Positions 1-6,059 of a stretch of 6,957 nt of DNA are shown piece by piece (the first letter of the stretch is position 1; every line of letters starts with the position of its first letter). The notes beneath the pieces are model-generated. The model searched no databases. It saw only the letters and a program-made list of their open reading frames with translations, and was not told the origin of the DNA. The translations under genes were made by a program, and so were the position numbers. This DNA comes from JBCDCU01 sp039180865. Lineage in GTDB: Bacteria; Pseudomonadota; Alphaproteobacteria; Rhizobiales; JACESI01. The stretch is taken from NCBI GenBank assembly GCA_039180865.1, contig JBCDCZ010000240.1:1-6957 (forward strand), given 5' to 3'.

Positions 1-1
1 C

Positions 2-400
2 GAGATCGATGAGATCTACTGCGATGTCGATGCCAATCGCTTCAATCAGGCGCTTACCAATCTCATCAGCAATGCGGTGAAATTCACGATGCGCTTCGAT
101 ACCGTAGAGATCCGCCTCCACCAGAACCAGTCCGATCAGGTTATGATTTCCGTCGTCGACAACGGCCCGGGGATCGACGATGCGTTCAAAGAAAAGATCT
201 TCGAGAAATTCACGCAAGGCGACGGATCATCGACCAAGGCTAATGGTGGATCGGGCCTTGGCCTTAACATCACACGCTCCATCGTGAGTGCCTTTAACGG
301 AGAAGTCACCATCGAAACGGAACTCAATTCCGGAAGCACTTTTTCGATTCTTCTGCCGGTCCTCGACCTAGAGCACAAGGAAGAAAGGCGGGTCGCATGA
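2..400 (+). CDS. Sensor histidine kinase, C-terminal ATPase part (5' end outside window)
   Basis: The reading frame is open from the first bases of the window and ends at TGA 398-400, giving 132 residues with no start in view. The first visible residues already lie in the N box (NLISNAVKFT). They are followed by the G1 box DNGPGI, the F box IFEKFTQGD and the G2 box GGSGLGL, then a typical terminal strand ending in SILLPV. This is a complete HATPase_c (GHKL) domain that binds ATP to phosphorylate a histidine in the missing DHp domain. The sensor part, and whether the protein is membrane-bound or hybrid, cannot be judged. Its stop overlaps the start of the following receiver gene (ATGA), so the two are translationally coupled and are probably a cognate pair. 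The ATG at 77 is internal to the domain and not a real start. Confidence 0.95.
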   Translation, partial: EIDEIYCDVDANRFNQALTNLISNAVKFTMRFDTVEIRLHQNQSDQVMISVVDNGPGIDDAFKEKIFEKFTQGDGSSTKANGGSGLGLNITRSIVSAFNGEVTIETELNSGSTFSILLPVLDLEHKEERRVA

Positions 401-789
401 ACGACAATCTTCAGACCATCCTTTATGTCGAGGATGATGAGAGCATCGCGGAAATCACCCTTCTCTCCTTAAAGGAGTTCGGAAAGTTCCACGTCTATCA
501 CTTCTCCTCCGGGCGCGAGGCGCTTGAGGCCCTGCCTCTCGTCAAGCCGCAATTGGTGTTGCTTGACGTAATGATGCCGTTCATGGACGGGATCGAGACG
601 CTGAAATTCATTCGCCAGATGCAAGAGGGAAAAGACCTGCCCGTCATCTTCATGACGGCGCGCGCCCAGACCCATGAACAGCAGCGTTATCTCGATCTCG
701 GTGCCGAAGCCGTTATCGTCAAACCGTTCGATCCGTTGAACCTTTCCGATCGGCTCAATGATATGTGGGACACGATCCGCGCCGCGTAA
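397..789 (+). CDS. Single-domain CheY-like response regulator
   Basis: This 130-residue protein is a receiver domain and nothing else. The acidic pocket is D13/D14, the phospho-acceptor is D57 in LLDVMMP, the switch threonine is T87 in FMTAR, and the conserved lysine is K109 in VKPFD; all are canonical, so it should be phosphorylatable. The start codon overlaps the stop of the upstream histidine kinase (ATGA), with AAAGG at 384-388 as a plausible Shine-Dalgarno sequence 8 nt upstream. Without an output domain it probably acts by protein-protein contact or as the first receiver of a phosphorelay, passing phosphate to an Hpt protein such as the one encoded immediately downstream on the other strand. 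That role is inferred from context only. Confidence 0.93.
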   Translation: MNDNLQTILYVEDDESIAEITLLSLKEFGKFHVYHFSSGREALEALPLVKPQLVLLDVMMPFMDGIETLKFIRQMQEGKDLPVIFMTARAQTHEQQRYLDLGAEAVIVKPFDPLNLSDRLNDMWDTIRAA

Positions 790-795
790 GCTCCC

Positions 796-1167
796 TCAGG
801 CAAGCGTGCGATTGAAGAGAGACGATTGCTCCGGCTTCATGTCGGCAAGGAGCGCATTCAGCTCTGAAAAGAGGCTATTGGCTCTCTGACGTGCCGCCTC
901 CTCCGGATAGGCGTCTTCCACGTCCAGATCCCGTAAATGGAATTCCAACGCTTCGGCGACTTTCGAGATAGTCGCGTAGCCGATCGTGCCGCTGCTTCCT
1001 TTGATCTTATGGGCGAGTTCCAGCGCGTCCGTTAAAGCTTGCTGCCAGTCGCCGCCCCCCATATTCAGCGCTGCCAGATGCGCAGACACCATCGCGCCTT
1101 CTTGCCTAAGGGTCACGCAGTGCTTCGCAATGATATCTCGTATCTGATTTTGCACCCTCACCCCCAC
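796..1167 (-). CDS. Hpt (histidine phosphotransfer) domain protein
   Basis: This is a small helical protein of about 123 residues carrying the Hpt signature HKIKGSSGTIG, with H53 as the expected phosphorylated histidine and K56-G57-S58-S59 following it. The helices after it (about residues 65-110) match the rest of an Hpt four-helix bundle, and no other domain is present. Stand-alone Hpt proteins carry phosphate between two receivers. Here a receiver-only protein lies convergent 6 bp away and a receiver-TackOD1 regulator lies divergent, so this protein is the natural link between them. The start is uncertain: GTG codons at 1165-1167, 1159-1161 and 1153-1155 are all in frame (reading leftward) and none has a clear Shine-Dalgarno sequence. 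The first in-frame ATG, at residue 26, would shorten the first helix of the bundle. Confidence 0.88.
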   Translation of the reverse strand: MGVRVQNQIRDIIAKHCVTLRQEGAMVSAHLAALNMGGGDWQQALTDALELAHKIKGSSGTIGYATISKVAEALEFHLRDLDVEDAYPEEAARQRANSLFSELNALLADMKPEQSSLFNRTLA

Positions 1168-1309
1168 ATGAAGTGTCGTGTCACTATTTGCCTAGCTAAT
1201 AAGCGCCTATTAACCAGCTTTCACGCTAGTCCGTCAGACTTAAGAAACTCATTACGCGCTCTTTGTATTTTTCCGAAAAATTATATCAAATTGGAGCGAT
1301 CAAACGGCC
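1168..1309. promoter_or_regulatory. Divergent intergenic region between the Hpt gene and the glycan operon
   Basis: This 142-bp gap separates two divergently transcribed genes and is visibly more AT-rich than its flanks, so it should hold promoters in both directions. On the plus strand TTATAT/TATATC at 1281-1287 is a possible -10 element, but no -35 box stands at good spacing. A TTAACC at 1210-1215 matches a CtrA half-site, but the paired TTAA at N7 spacing is missing. GGAG at 1293-1296 is the only Shine-Dalgarno-like stretch before the ATG at 1310, with a long 13-nt spacing. No specific operator can be claimed. Confidence 0.4.
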
Positions 1310-3040
1310 ATGTCGGCGATCACCAACCTTCCCGAACACCGGGCTCAGCATCGTGTGCTGCTTGCCGAAGACAGTTCGGTCATTCAGGATCTTCTGCAAC
1401 TGGTACTGACCCAGCGCGGGCACATCGTGGACATTGTCCCCGATGGACCGAGCGCGCTCGCCGCTTTAACGTCGACCCATTACGACGTCGCCCTTATCGA
1501 TTTCCACCTACCGGAGATGAACGGCCTTGAGGTGGTTATGCAGTATCTCGAGCAGGCAAGCGTTCTGAGACCCTATTTCGTTGCAATCACCGGCGATGTG
1601 AAAGGGCTTCTGGCTGACCGGGCCAATTGCGAACGCTTCGACAAGGTTCTCCCAAAACCGCTTGATGTGGATAGTGTTTGCGAACTCGTCAGCAATTGCG
1701 GTGCCGTTGAACTCGGGCGCTATGAGACCGAAATAGAAAACCAGAGTGCGCAGAGTGGCGCTTTGAAACTCGTCCATGCGCGCTCGCCCCTGGAAGAGCT
1801 TGATTTTACCTATCTTCACTGGCCGCTCTGCGACAGCGCGCTGAGCGATCAGATCATGGATGAATGCGATGCCATCCTCGTCCATGAAGCGGTCGACCTC
1901 AATCAGCTCTGGCGGCTCAAGGGCGCGCATCTTTTGCCCGTCATCGACCTATCCGGCGATCTGTTCGGACGAGCCGATCTCAATGCGTCTGAGCTTCATC
2001 TGAATGCCATTGAAAGTGTCGGCACCCTGATTGAGGCCTTCCATGAACGGCGGAAGCAGGTTCACCGCGATCTTGTGACAACAACCGAGCTTTCGGACAA
2101 GCTGCTATCGCGTATTTATGTTTCAGGCGGCACTTTGCAGCCGCACCATGAAGCAACGGAACGCGGCTTCATCGCCTATAACTGCATTCTCGATCCGTCT
2201 GTCGTTGCCCGCGAGATACAGACGCTCAAAGCCAGAGATCTCATCGATCTTGAGATGTTCGACCGATTGCATGTTTGCGGTAATTGTTCGTCATCGCGGC
2301 TGAATGTGCGCGAGGAATGCCCGTCCTGCCGCTCACCGGATCTCACCGAGAAAAGCTATATCCACCATTTCCGCTGCGCTTATCAGGGGCCTGAAACGGA
2401 TTTTATCGACGGCGACGATCTGACATGTCCGAAATGCCGCCGCACGCTCAATCATTTCGGCCATGATTATGACCGACCCGGTCTTATGCTCACCTGTAAC
2501 AGCTGTAATCAGACCATGTCGGAACCCGATGTCGGGTTTATCTGTATGGATTGCGGCACCAAGGCCAACGGCGAAGCGATGGCCACCAAGGATGTTCATA
2601 GCGCCGAGTTGAGCGATCTTGGCCTCAAATTCATGCGGGCCGGACCGATGTTTATGGGCGCGGGCCAACGCGCTCTGCGCTTTGCCGATCTGCCGCTTGA
2701 TCTCGTGGTCCATCTCAATCAGGCAGCTCGGGATTACAACGAAAACGGAACGGCCTTCTCGCTCAGCTATCTCGGCTACAATTTCGAACTTGAGAACGAG
2801 GTCGGAAGCCGGATGTTCTCACAAGGCCGTACGCTTTATCTCGAGGCGCTCCGCCAGGAACTCACCGATAAGGCCTTCGTCGTCAAAGGCTCAACCTATG
2901 ATTTTATCCTGATTTCCGGTGTCAGGCCCGAGGAAGCGGATCGTCTTCTCAATGCTGCTGATCGCCGGGCAGCGCAAATGATCCGTTTCGATCTTGAAGC
3001 GAAATACCAGCACTTCGGCCCGTCGGATATCGCATCATGA
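1310..3040 (+). CDS. Response regulator with TackOD1 zinc-ribbon region and GGDEF-like C-terminus
   Basis: 576 residues. Residues 14-125 are a canonical receiver: E20/D21 acidic pocket, D64 phospho-acceptor in LIDFHLP, T94 and K116. Residues about 150-250 are an alpha/beta segment with no motif I recognise. Residues about 256-322 may form a winged helix leading into a cysteine-rich region with CxxC pairs at 323/326, 337/340, 373/376, 396/399 and 412/415 plus C356. HHF-x-C (352-356) and DYDRPG (386-391) are the hallmarks I associate with TackOD1, an output domain first named from Thaumarchaeota and also found in bacteria. Residues about 450-560 have the spacing of a GGDEF domain, but KGSTYDF (526-532) stands where GGDEF should be, so cyclase activity is not expected. 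The gene starts at ATG 1310 and overlaps the glycosyltransferase gene by 4 bp. I infer a phosphorylation-controlled cytoplasmic regulator of the downstream glycan synthase. Confidence 0.87.
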   Translation: MSAITNLPEHRAQHRVLLAEDSSVIQDLLQLVLTQRGHIVDIVPDGPSALAALTSTHYDVALIDFHLPEMNGLEVVMQYLEQASVLRPYFVAITGDVKGLLADRANCERFDKVLPKPLDVDSVCELVSNCGAVELGRYETEIENQSAQSGALKLVHARSPLEELDFTYLHWPLCDSALSDQIMDECDAILVHEAVDLNQLWRLKGAHLLPVIDLSGDLFGRADLNASELHLNAIESVGTLIEAFHERRKQVHRDLVTTTELSDKLLSRIYVSGGTLQPHHEATERGFIAYNCILDPSVVAREIQTLKARDLIDLEMFDRLHVCGNCSSSRLNVREECPSCRSPDLTEKSYIHHFRCAYQGPETDFIDGDDLTCPKCRRTLNHFGHDYDRPGLMLTCNSCNQTMSEPDVGFICMDCGTKANGEAMATKDVHSAELSDLGLKFMRAGPMFMGAGQRALRFADLPLDLVVHLNQAARDYNENGTAFSLSYLGYNFELENEVGSRMFSQGRTLYLEALRQELTDKAFVVKGSTYDFILISGVRPEEADRLLNAADRRAAQMIRFDLEAKYQHFGPSDIAS

Positions 3041-4296
3041 CCTCCGATTTCGGCCAATCGATCGATTATCTGCTGGCCCAAAGCGTCGTCAGCCTGATCG
3101 TCCTTTATTGGTTCGTGGTGATCTTCGAAATCCCGCGCTACATGCTGGGGTTTTTGCTTGTTCTCTTCGTCAAGCGCGAGCGTTCCTACGACGAGTACGA
3201 AGACTATCAGGGCTCAGTCAGCGTTATCATTGCTGGCCACAATGAGGAAGACGCCATTGAACGCTGTGTTCGTGCGCTTGGTGAACAAAGCAGACGCCCA
3301 GACGAAATCATCGTCGTAAGCGACGGTTCCGTCGATCAGATGCCCGCGAAACTGCGGGAACTCCTGAATGAGGGCCTCATTGACGGTGCCCATTGTACCG
3401 AACTTCGGGCAGGAAAATCCGCAGGCACCAATATGGCGGCGCGCTTTGCCACCGGCGATATCATCATCAATATCGACTGCGACTGTTCCTTCGACCGTCA
3501 CGCTATCCGCAATGTGGTAAGGCCCTTTCTCGACCCTGAAGTGGTGGCCGTTTCCGGCAACATTCTGGTGCGCAATCCCGGCGTCTCACTTCTGACCGCG
3601 TTCCAGGCGATCGAATATATGATCACGATTTCGCTTGGAAAACAGGCGGTCGACCGGCTTGACCAGGTGGTCTGCGTCTCCGGCGCCTTCGGCGCATTCA
3701 AGCGTACCGTGTTCGAGACCGCAGGCGGGCTTGATGCGGGCGGCGGGGAAGATCTGGACCTCACCTTACGCCTGCGCCAGCGCGGCAAAGTCCGCTTTGT
3801 CGAAGATGCCCTATGCTATACGGATGTGCCAACAACGCAGCAGGTGCTCGTCAAGCAGCGTTTCCGTTGGGAGCGTGACGCAATCCGCCTGCGCTTCAGG
3901 AAACACCGGCATCTCCTCAACCCATTCTCACGCCAGTTCAAGCTTTCAGAAGCGCTCCATGAGCTTGAGTTTCTCCTGTTTAATGTGATTGGTGCGGCGG
4001 CCCTGCCTTTTTATGTCGTTTGGCTCTTCTCGATTTACGGAAGCTTTGCCCTCGTCATCATGCTTTCCGCGCAACTGGGCCTGTTGGTGCTTGATTTCAT
4101 CACGTTCCTGTTGGCAGCGGCCTTCACGCCGAAAGTCCGCGCTCTGCCGCTTCTCCCGTTCCTCGTCGGCTACAGCCTTTACACCGGGCTATACATGCGG
4201 TTCGTCCGGCTCGGCGCCTATCTTGAAGAATGGATCTTTTCAGCATCCTATCAGGACACATACGTCCCCAACAAAGTGCATCGCGTAAGAGGGTAG
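3037..4296 (+). CDS. Membrane-bound processive family 2 glycosyltransferase
   Basis: This 419-residue protein has a hydrophobic N-terminal segment (about 16-45), a cytoplasmic GT-A domain (about 60-290) and several C-terminal membrane segments (about 312-335, 337-360 and 370-390). The catalytic motifs of processive beta-glycan synthases are all visible: D96 in SDGS, D147-x-D149 in IDCDC, E238-D239 in GGGEDLDL as the catalytic-base motif, and Q274-RF-R277-W278 as the acceptor-binding QxxRW. Length and layout match NodC/HasA/PgaC-type enzymes, which polymerise sugar from a UDP- or GDP-donor while extruding the chain through the inner membrane. No PilZ domain is present, unlike BcsA. The ATG overlaps the regulator's stop (ATGA) and has no strong Shine-Dalgarno sequence, indicating translational coupling. 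The sugar cannot be read from sequence; beta-glucan or poly-N-acetylglucosamine-like polymers are possible. Confidence 0.93.
   Translation: MTSDFGQSIDYLLAQSVVSLIVLYWFVVIFEIPRYMLGFLLVLFVKRERSYDEYEDYQGSVSVIIAGHNEEDAIERCVRALGEQSRRPDEIIVVSDGSVDQMPAKLRELLNEGLIDGAHCTELRAGKSAGTNMAARFATGDIIINIDCDCSFDRHAIRNVVRPFLDPEVVAVSGNILVRNPGVSLLTAFQAIEYMITISLGKQAVDRLDQVVCVSGAFGAFKRTVFETAGGLDAGGGEDLDLTLRLRQRGKVRFVEDALCYTDVPTTQQVLVKQRFRWERDAIRLRFRKHRHLLNPFSRQFKLSEALHELEFLLFNVIGAAALPFYVVWLFSIYGSFALVIMLSAQLGLLVLDFITFLLAAAFTPKVRALPLLPFLVGYSLYTGLYMRFVRLGAYLEEWIFSASYQDTYVPNKVHRVRG
4287..4293 (+). promoter_or_regulatory. Shine-Dalgarno sequence setting the GTG start of the membrane-fusion protein
   Basis: AAGAGGG ends directly before the glycosyltransferase stop codon and lies 8 nt upstream of GTG 4302. 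This supports GTG 4302 over the upstream in-frame ATG at 4230, which lies inside the glycosyltransferase gene with no comparable site. Confidence 0.7.
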
Positions 4297-4301
4297 TTCC
4301 C

Positions 4302-5384
4302 GTGAAAAAAATCAGAAAACGTCAACGCTCCGACAGCATGCAGAACGAGCCCCGGAAAATGAAATCGGGGGTCGGGCGCTGGGTCTATCTCGGCTTTCTC
4401 GGCGTCTTCGCGATAGGTCTCGGCAATCACGTTTGGGGTGACCATCTCTTTTTGCGCGCCGACGGTCTCGTCCTGCGCGAGCGCACCATTGTCGCTGCGA
4501 CTTCAGTTGTGCGGGTTGAAGACATCAAGGTCCGGCAAGGCCAAGCCGTTTCATCCGGCGATGTCCTTTTGAAGGTTGGCTCCATCGACGTCCTCGAACG
4601 GATTGCGGAATTCGCTACCCGCAACGCCGAACTGAAAGAGCGTCAGGCCGCCCTTGTCTCGCGTGAAAAACAGATCAGCGAACTTCTGCCGCTTGCCAAA
4701 GTGCGTTTTGCGACGACCCTCGTCAAAGCGGAAGAGCTTGAGAAACTTCATAAGAAAGCCGTTGTCTCAAGCCAGCGCTTCGATGCGGCAAGTGAGGCCG
4801 CGTACAATGCGCGGGTGGAATATGTCCGCCTGAAAGCCGAACAGGAAGGCCTGAAACTTGAGGTGGCCGCCGTCAGCAATGCGCTTCAACAATCAAGCCG
4901 TGCCCTTGCCGATCTTGAAGAGCATTACGCGGAAGGTGTGGTCAGGGCCGCTAAAAACGGCCGTATTGGCGAAATGGTTCCGTCCGCTGGCGCCGTCTAT
5001 CGTCCTGGTGATCCAATGATGTCAGTGATTTCAGGCGACGCCTATGTCTTGGCCTATCTCCCCTCGTCCTATCTCTTTGGATTGAAAGAAGGATCCAAGG
5101 TCGATGTCGCCAATGGCCGCTTGAACGCCGAAGGGTACATCAAGGAGATCCTGCCGGTCTCGCAGACCGTTCCGGAAGAGTTTCAGAATGCATTTAAACC
5201 GGATCAGACACACCAGCTCGTACGGGTTCAGTTTACCTCACCTCCGCCCTTCCCGACGTCTGCGAATGTGCGCGTGACGTTGCCCTTCTTCGGTGGCTCG
5301 GTTGATGATACGGTTCTTGCCGACACCCCTGCGCCGTTCGCGACGGGCAAGTTCGCAGGCTGCGACAGCGAGGTGTGCGGGTAG
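4302..5384 (+). CDS. HlyD-type membrane-fusion (periplasmic adaptor) protein
   Basis: From GTG 4302 the protein has 360 residues. It has a basic cytoplasmic N-terminus, one membrane anchor (about residues 26-45), and the first half of a lipoyl/barrel-sandwich domain (about 53-93, with VRQGQAVSSGDVLLKVGS). A long charged helical hairpin (about 95-208) follows, then the second half of the barrel (about 212-245) with GEMVPSAGAVYRPGDPM, and a beta-barrel region. This order is typical of HlyD/EmrA-like adaptors, which span the periplasm to an outer-membrane partner. It starts 5 bp after the glycosyltransferase, an arrangement that recalls the BgsA-BgsB, Alg8-Alg44 and curdlan-type synthase-adaptor pairs, so it probably helps the polymer cross the envelope. 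No outer-membrane channel is encoded in the window. The last nine residues carry two cysteines (C354 and C359), which is unusual. An ATG at 4230 would add 24 residues but overlaps the previous gene by 67 bp. Confidence 0.9.
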   Translation: MKKIRKRQRSDSMQNEPRKMKSGVGRWVYLGFLGVFAIGLGNHVWGDHLFLRADGLVLRERTIVAATSVVRVEDIKVRQGQAVSSGDVLLKVGSIDVLERIAEFATRNAELKERQAALVSREKQISELLPLAKVRFATTLVKAEELEKLHKKAVVSSQRFDAASEAAYNARVEYVRLKAEQEGLKLEVAAVSNALQQSSRALADLEEHYAEGVVRAAKNGRIGEMVPSAGAVYRPGDPMMSVISGDAYVLAYLPSSYLFGLKEGSKVDVANGRLNAEGYIKEILPVSQTVPEEFQNAFKPDQTHQLVRVQFTSPPPFPTSANVRVTLPFFGGSVDDTVLADTPAPFATGKFAGCDSEVCG

Positions 5385-5386
5385 GC

Positions 5387-5412
5387 GGGAAGCCGTCATT
5401 TATCCGCTTCTC
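5387..5412. terminator. Weak hairpin in the convergent gap, possible terminator
   Basis: GGGAAGC at 5387-5393 can pair with GCTTCTC at 5406-5412, with one mismatch and a 12-nt loop, just after the membrane-fusion gene stop and before the convergent gene end at 5432. There is no T-run on either side, so an intrinsic terminator is doubtful. Confidence 0.2.
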
Positions 5413-5431
5413 ATTTCCTACCTCGAGGCCC

Positions 5432-5956
5432 TCACCCGAAAATCGGCAGGTCGTTTGAACTGCGCGCAAGCTGCGTGCAAAAAAGCATGAAAAATGCCAC
5501 GGCAGACGAAAACAGTGCCCTTAGAAATCTTAGACGCTTCAGCTCCCGAAGCTGAGTCACTTTGAGAAGCTCATTCGTCCTTTCAAGCATCCCATCCGCA
5601 TCCTTGAGTGCGGCGAGATAAGACGCTGCGGTCGGAAACTGATCCGGGGCAAAGTAGAGAACACCTTTTACGGACGCATCATCCTTTCCCGCGCTGCCCA
5701 TGGTTTTGCGGGTGGGATAGAGCACAAATCCGAAGAGCAGAATGGGAAAGATAACAATAATCCAACCCACGAGGACGAAGAGGAAATCGTCCCTTTCAAC
5801 TGTCGGCAACAGATCCCCTAACCGAAAGACTATTCCAAGAGCGAAAATATAGCCGACACCGACAATCTGCGCCTTGGTGTCGTAACTCCTGACAGTGACG
5901 CGGGCCTCTGCAAGCGCGTCATTCAAGAGGTCGATATTGTCCTGTTGGGTGCTCAT
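5432..5956 (-). CDS. Small membrane protein resembling Pycsar effectors (PycTM-like)
   Basis: 174 residues with an amphipathic N-terminal helix, the motif Y-D26-T-K28-A29 just before the first membrane segment (about 30-50), a second membrane segment (about 58-80), a cytoplasmic part (about 82-146) and a third membrane segment (about 147-164). D-x-K-A before the first helix, the LYFA stretch at about 100-103, a Y-L-x-x-L segment and a basic helix (LRELKRLRFLRAL) leading into the last helix are the layout I know from the PycTM family (formerly DUF5706). In Pycsar anti-phage systems such proteins damage the membrane on sensing cyclic pyrimidine nucleotides made by a partner cyclase. No cyclase is encoded in this window, so a defence role is unproven. 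It could be an orphan family member or an unrelated protein with similar topology. It is convergent with the glycan operon (47-bp gap) and divergent from the acetyltransferase. Confidence 0.7.
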   Translation of the reverse strand: MSTQQDNIDLLNDALAEARVTVRSYDTKAQIVGVGYIFALGIVFRLGDLLPTVERDDFLFVLVGWIIVIFPILLFGFVLYPTRKTMGSAGKDDASVKGVLYFAPDQFPTAASYLAALKDADGMLERTNELLKVTQLRELKRLRFLRALFSSAVAFFMLFCTQLARSSNDLPIFG

Positions 5957-6004
5957 CTTGGGGCTCGTTGGATGCTGGGAACCGGATAGACTAAGTCAAC
6001 AGAT

Positions 6005-6031
6005 CTGGACGCAATCAGCAACTGCGATAAT
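6005..6031 (+). promoter_or_regulatory. Possible promoter of the acetyltransferase gene
   Basis: GATAAT at 6026-6031 is a good -10 match about 28 nt upstream of the GTG start. CTGGAC at 6005-6010 is a poor -35 candidate with a short 15-bp spacer. This lies in the 103-bp divergent gap. The minus strand has TTGACT (5999-5994) as a possible -35 for the other gene, but no matching -10. Confidence 0.25.
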
Positions 6032-6059
6032 ATGTGACCTCAGCGAAGGTATTGCATAA

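Noticed and set aside
1210..1255. CtrA binding sites (TTAACC at 1210-1215; TTAA-N7-ATTAC at 1240-1255)
   Set aside because: The first is only a half-site and the second matches the downstream half in only three of five bases. AT-rich DNA gives such matches by chance.
1262..1287. Sigma-70 promoter TTGTAT...TTATAT before the TackOD1 regulator
   Set aside because: The spacer would be only 12 bp, too short for a sigma-70 promoter. The AT-rich stretch is recorded only as a general regulatory region.
1039..1530. Plus-strand open frame of 163 codons over the Hpt gene and the start of the TackOD1 regulator
   Set aside because: It covers the antisense of the Hpt gene, the intergenic gap and an out-of-frame part of the receiver. 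The translation has no domain character and is rich in Arg, Pro and His.
2333..2713. Minus-strand open frame of 126 codons inside the TackOD1 regulator
   Set aside because: Shadow of a gene with strong motif support (CxxC pairs, DYDRPG). The opposite-strand translation shows no recognisable domain.
4230..4301. ATG 4230 as the start of the membrane-fusion protein
   Set aside because: It would lie 67 bp inside the glycosyltransferase gene and add residues read from its coding sequence in another frame. GTG 4302 has a good Shine-Dalgarno sequence at 4287-4293.
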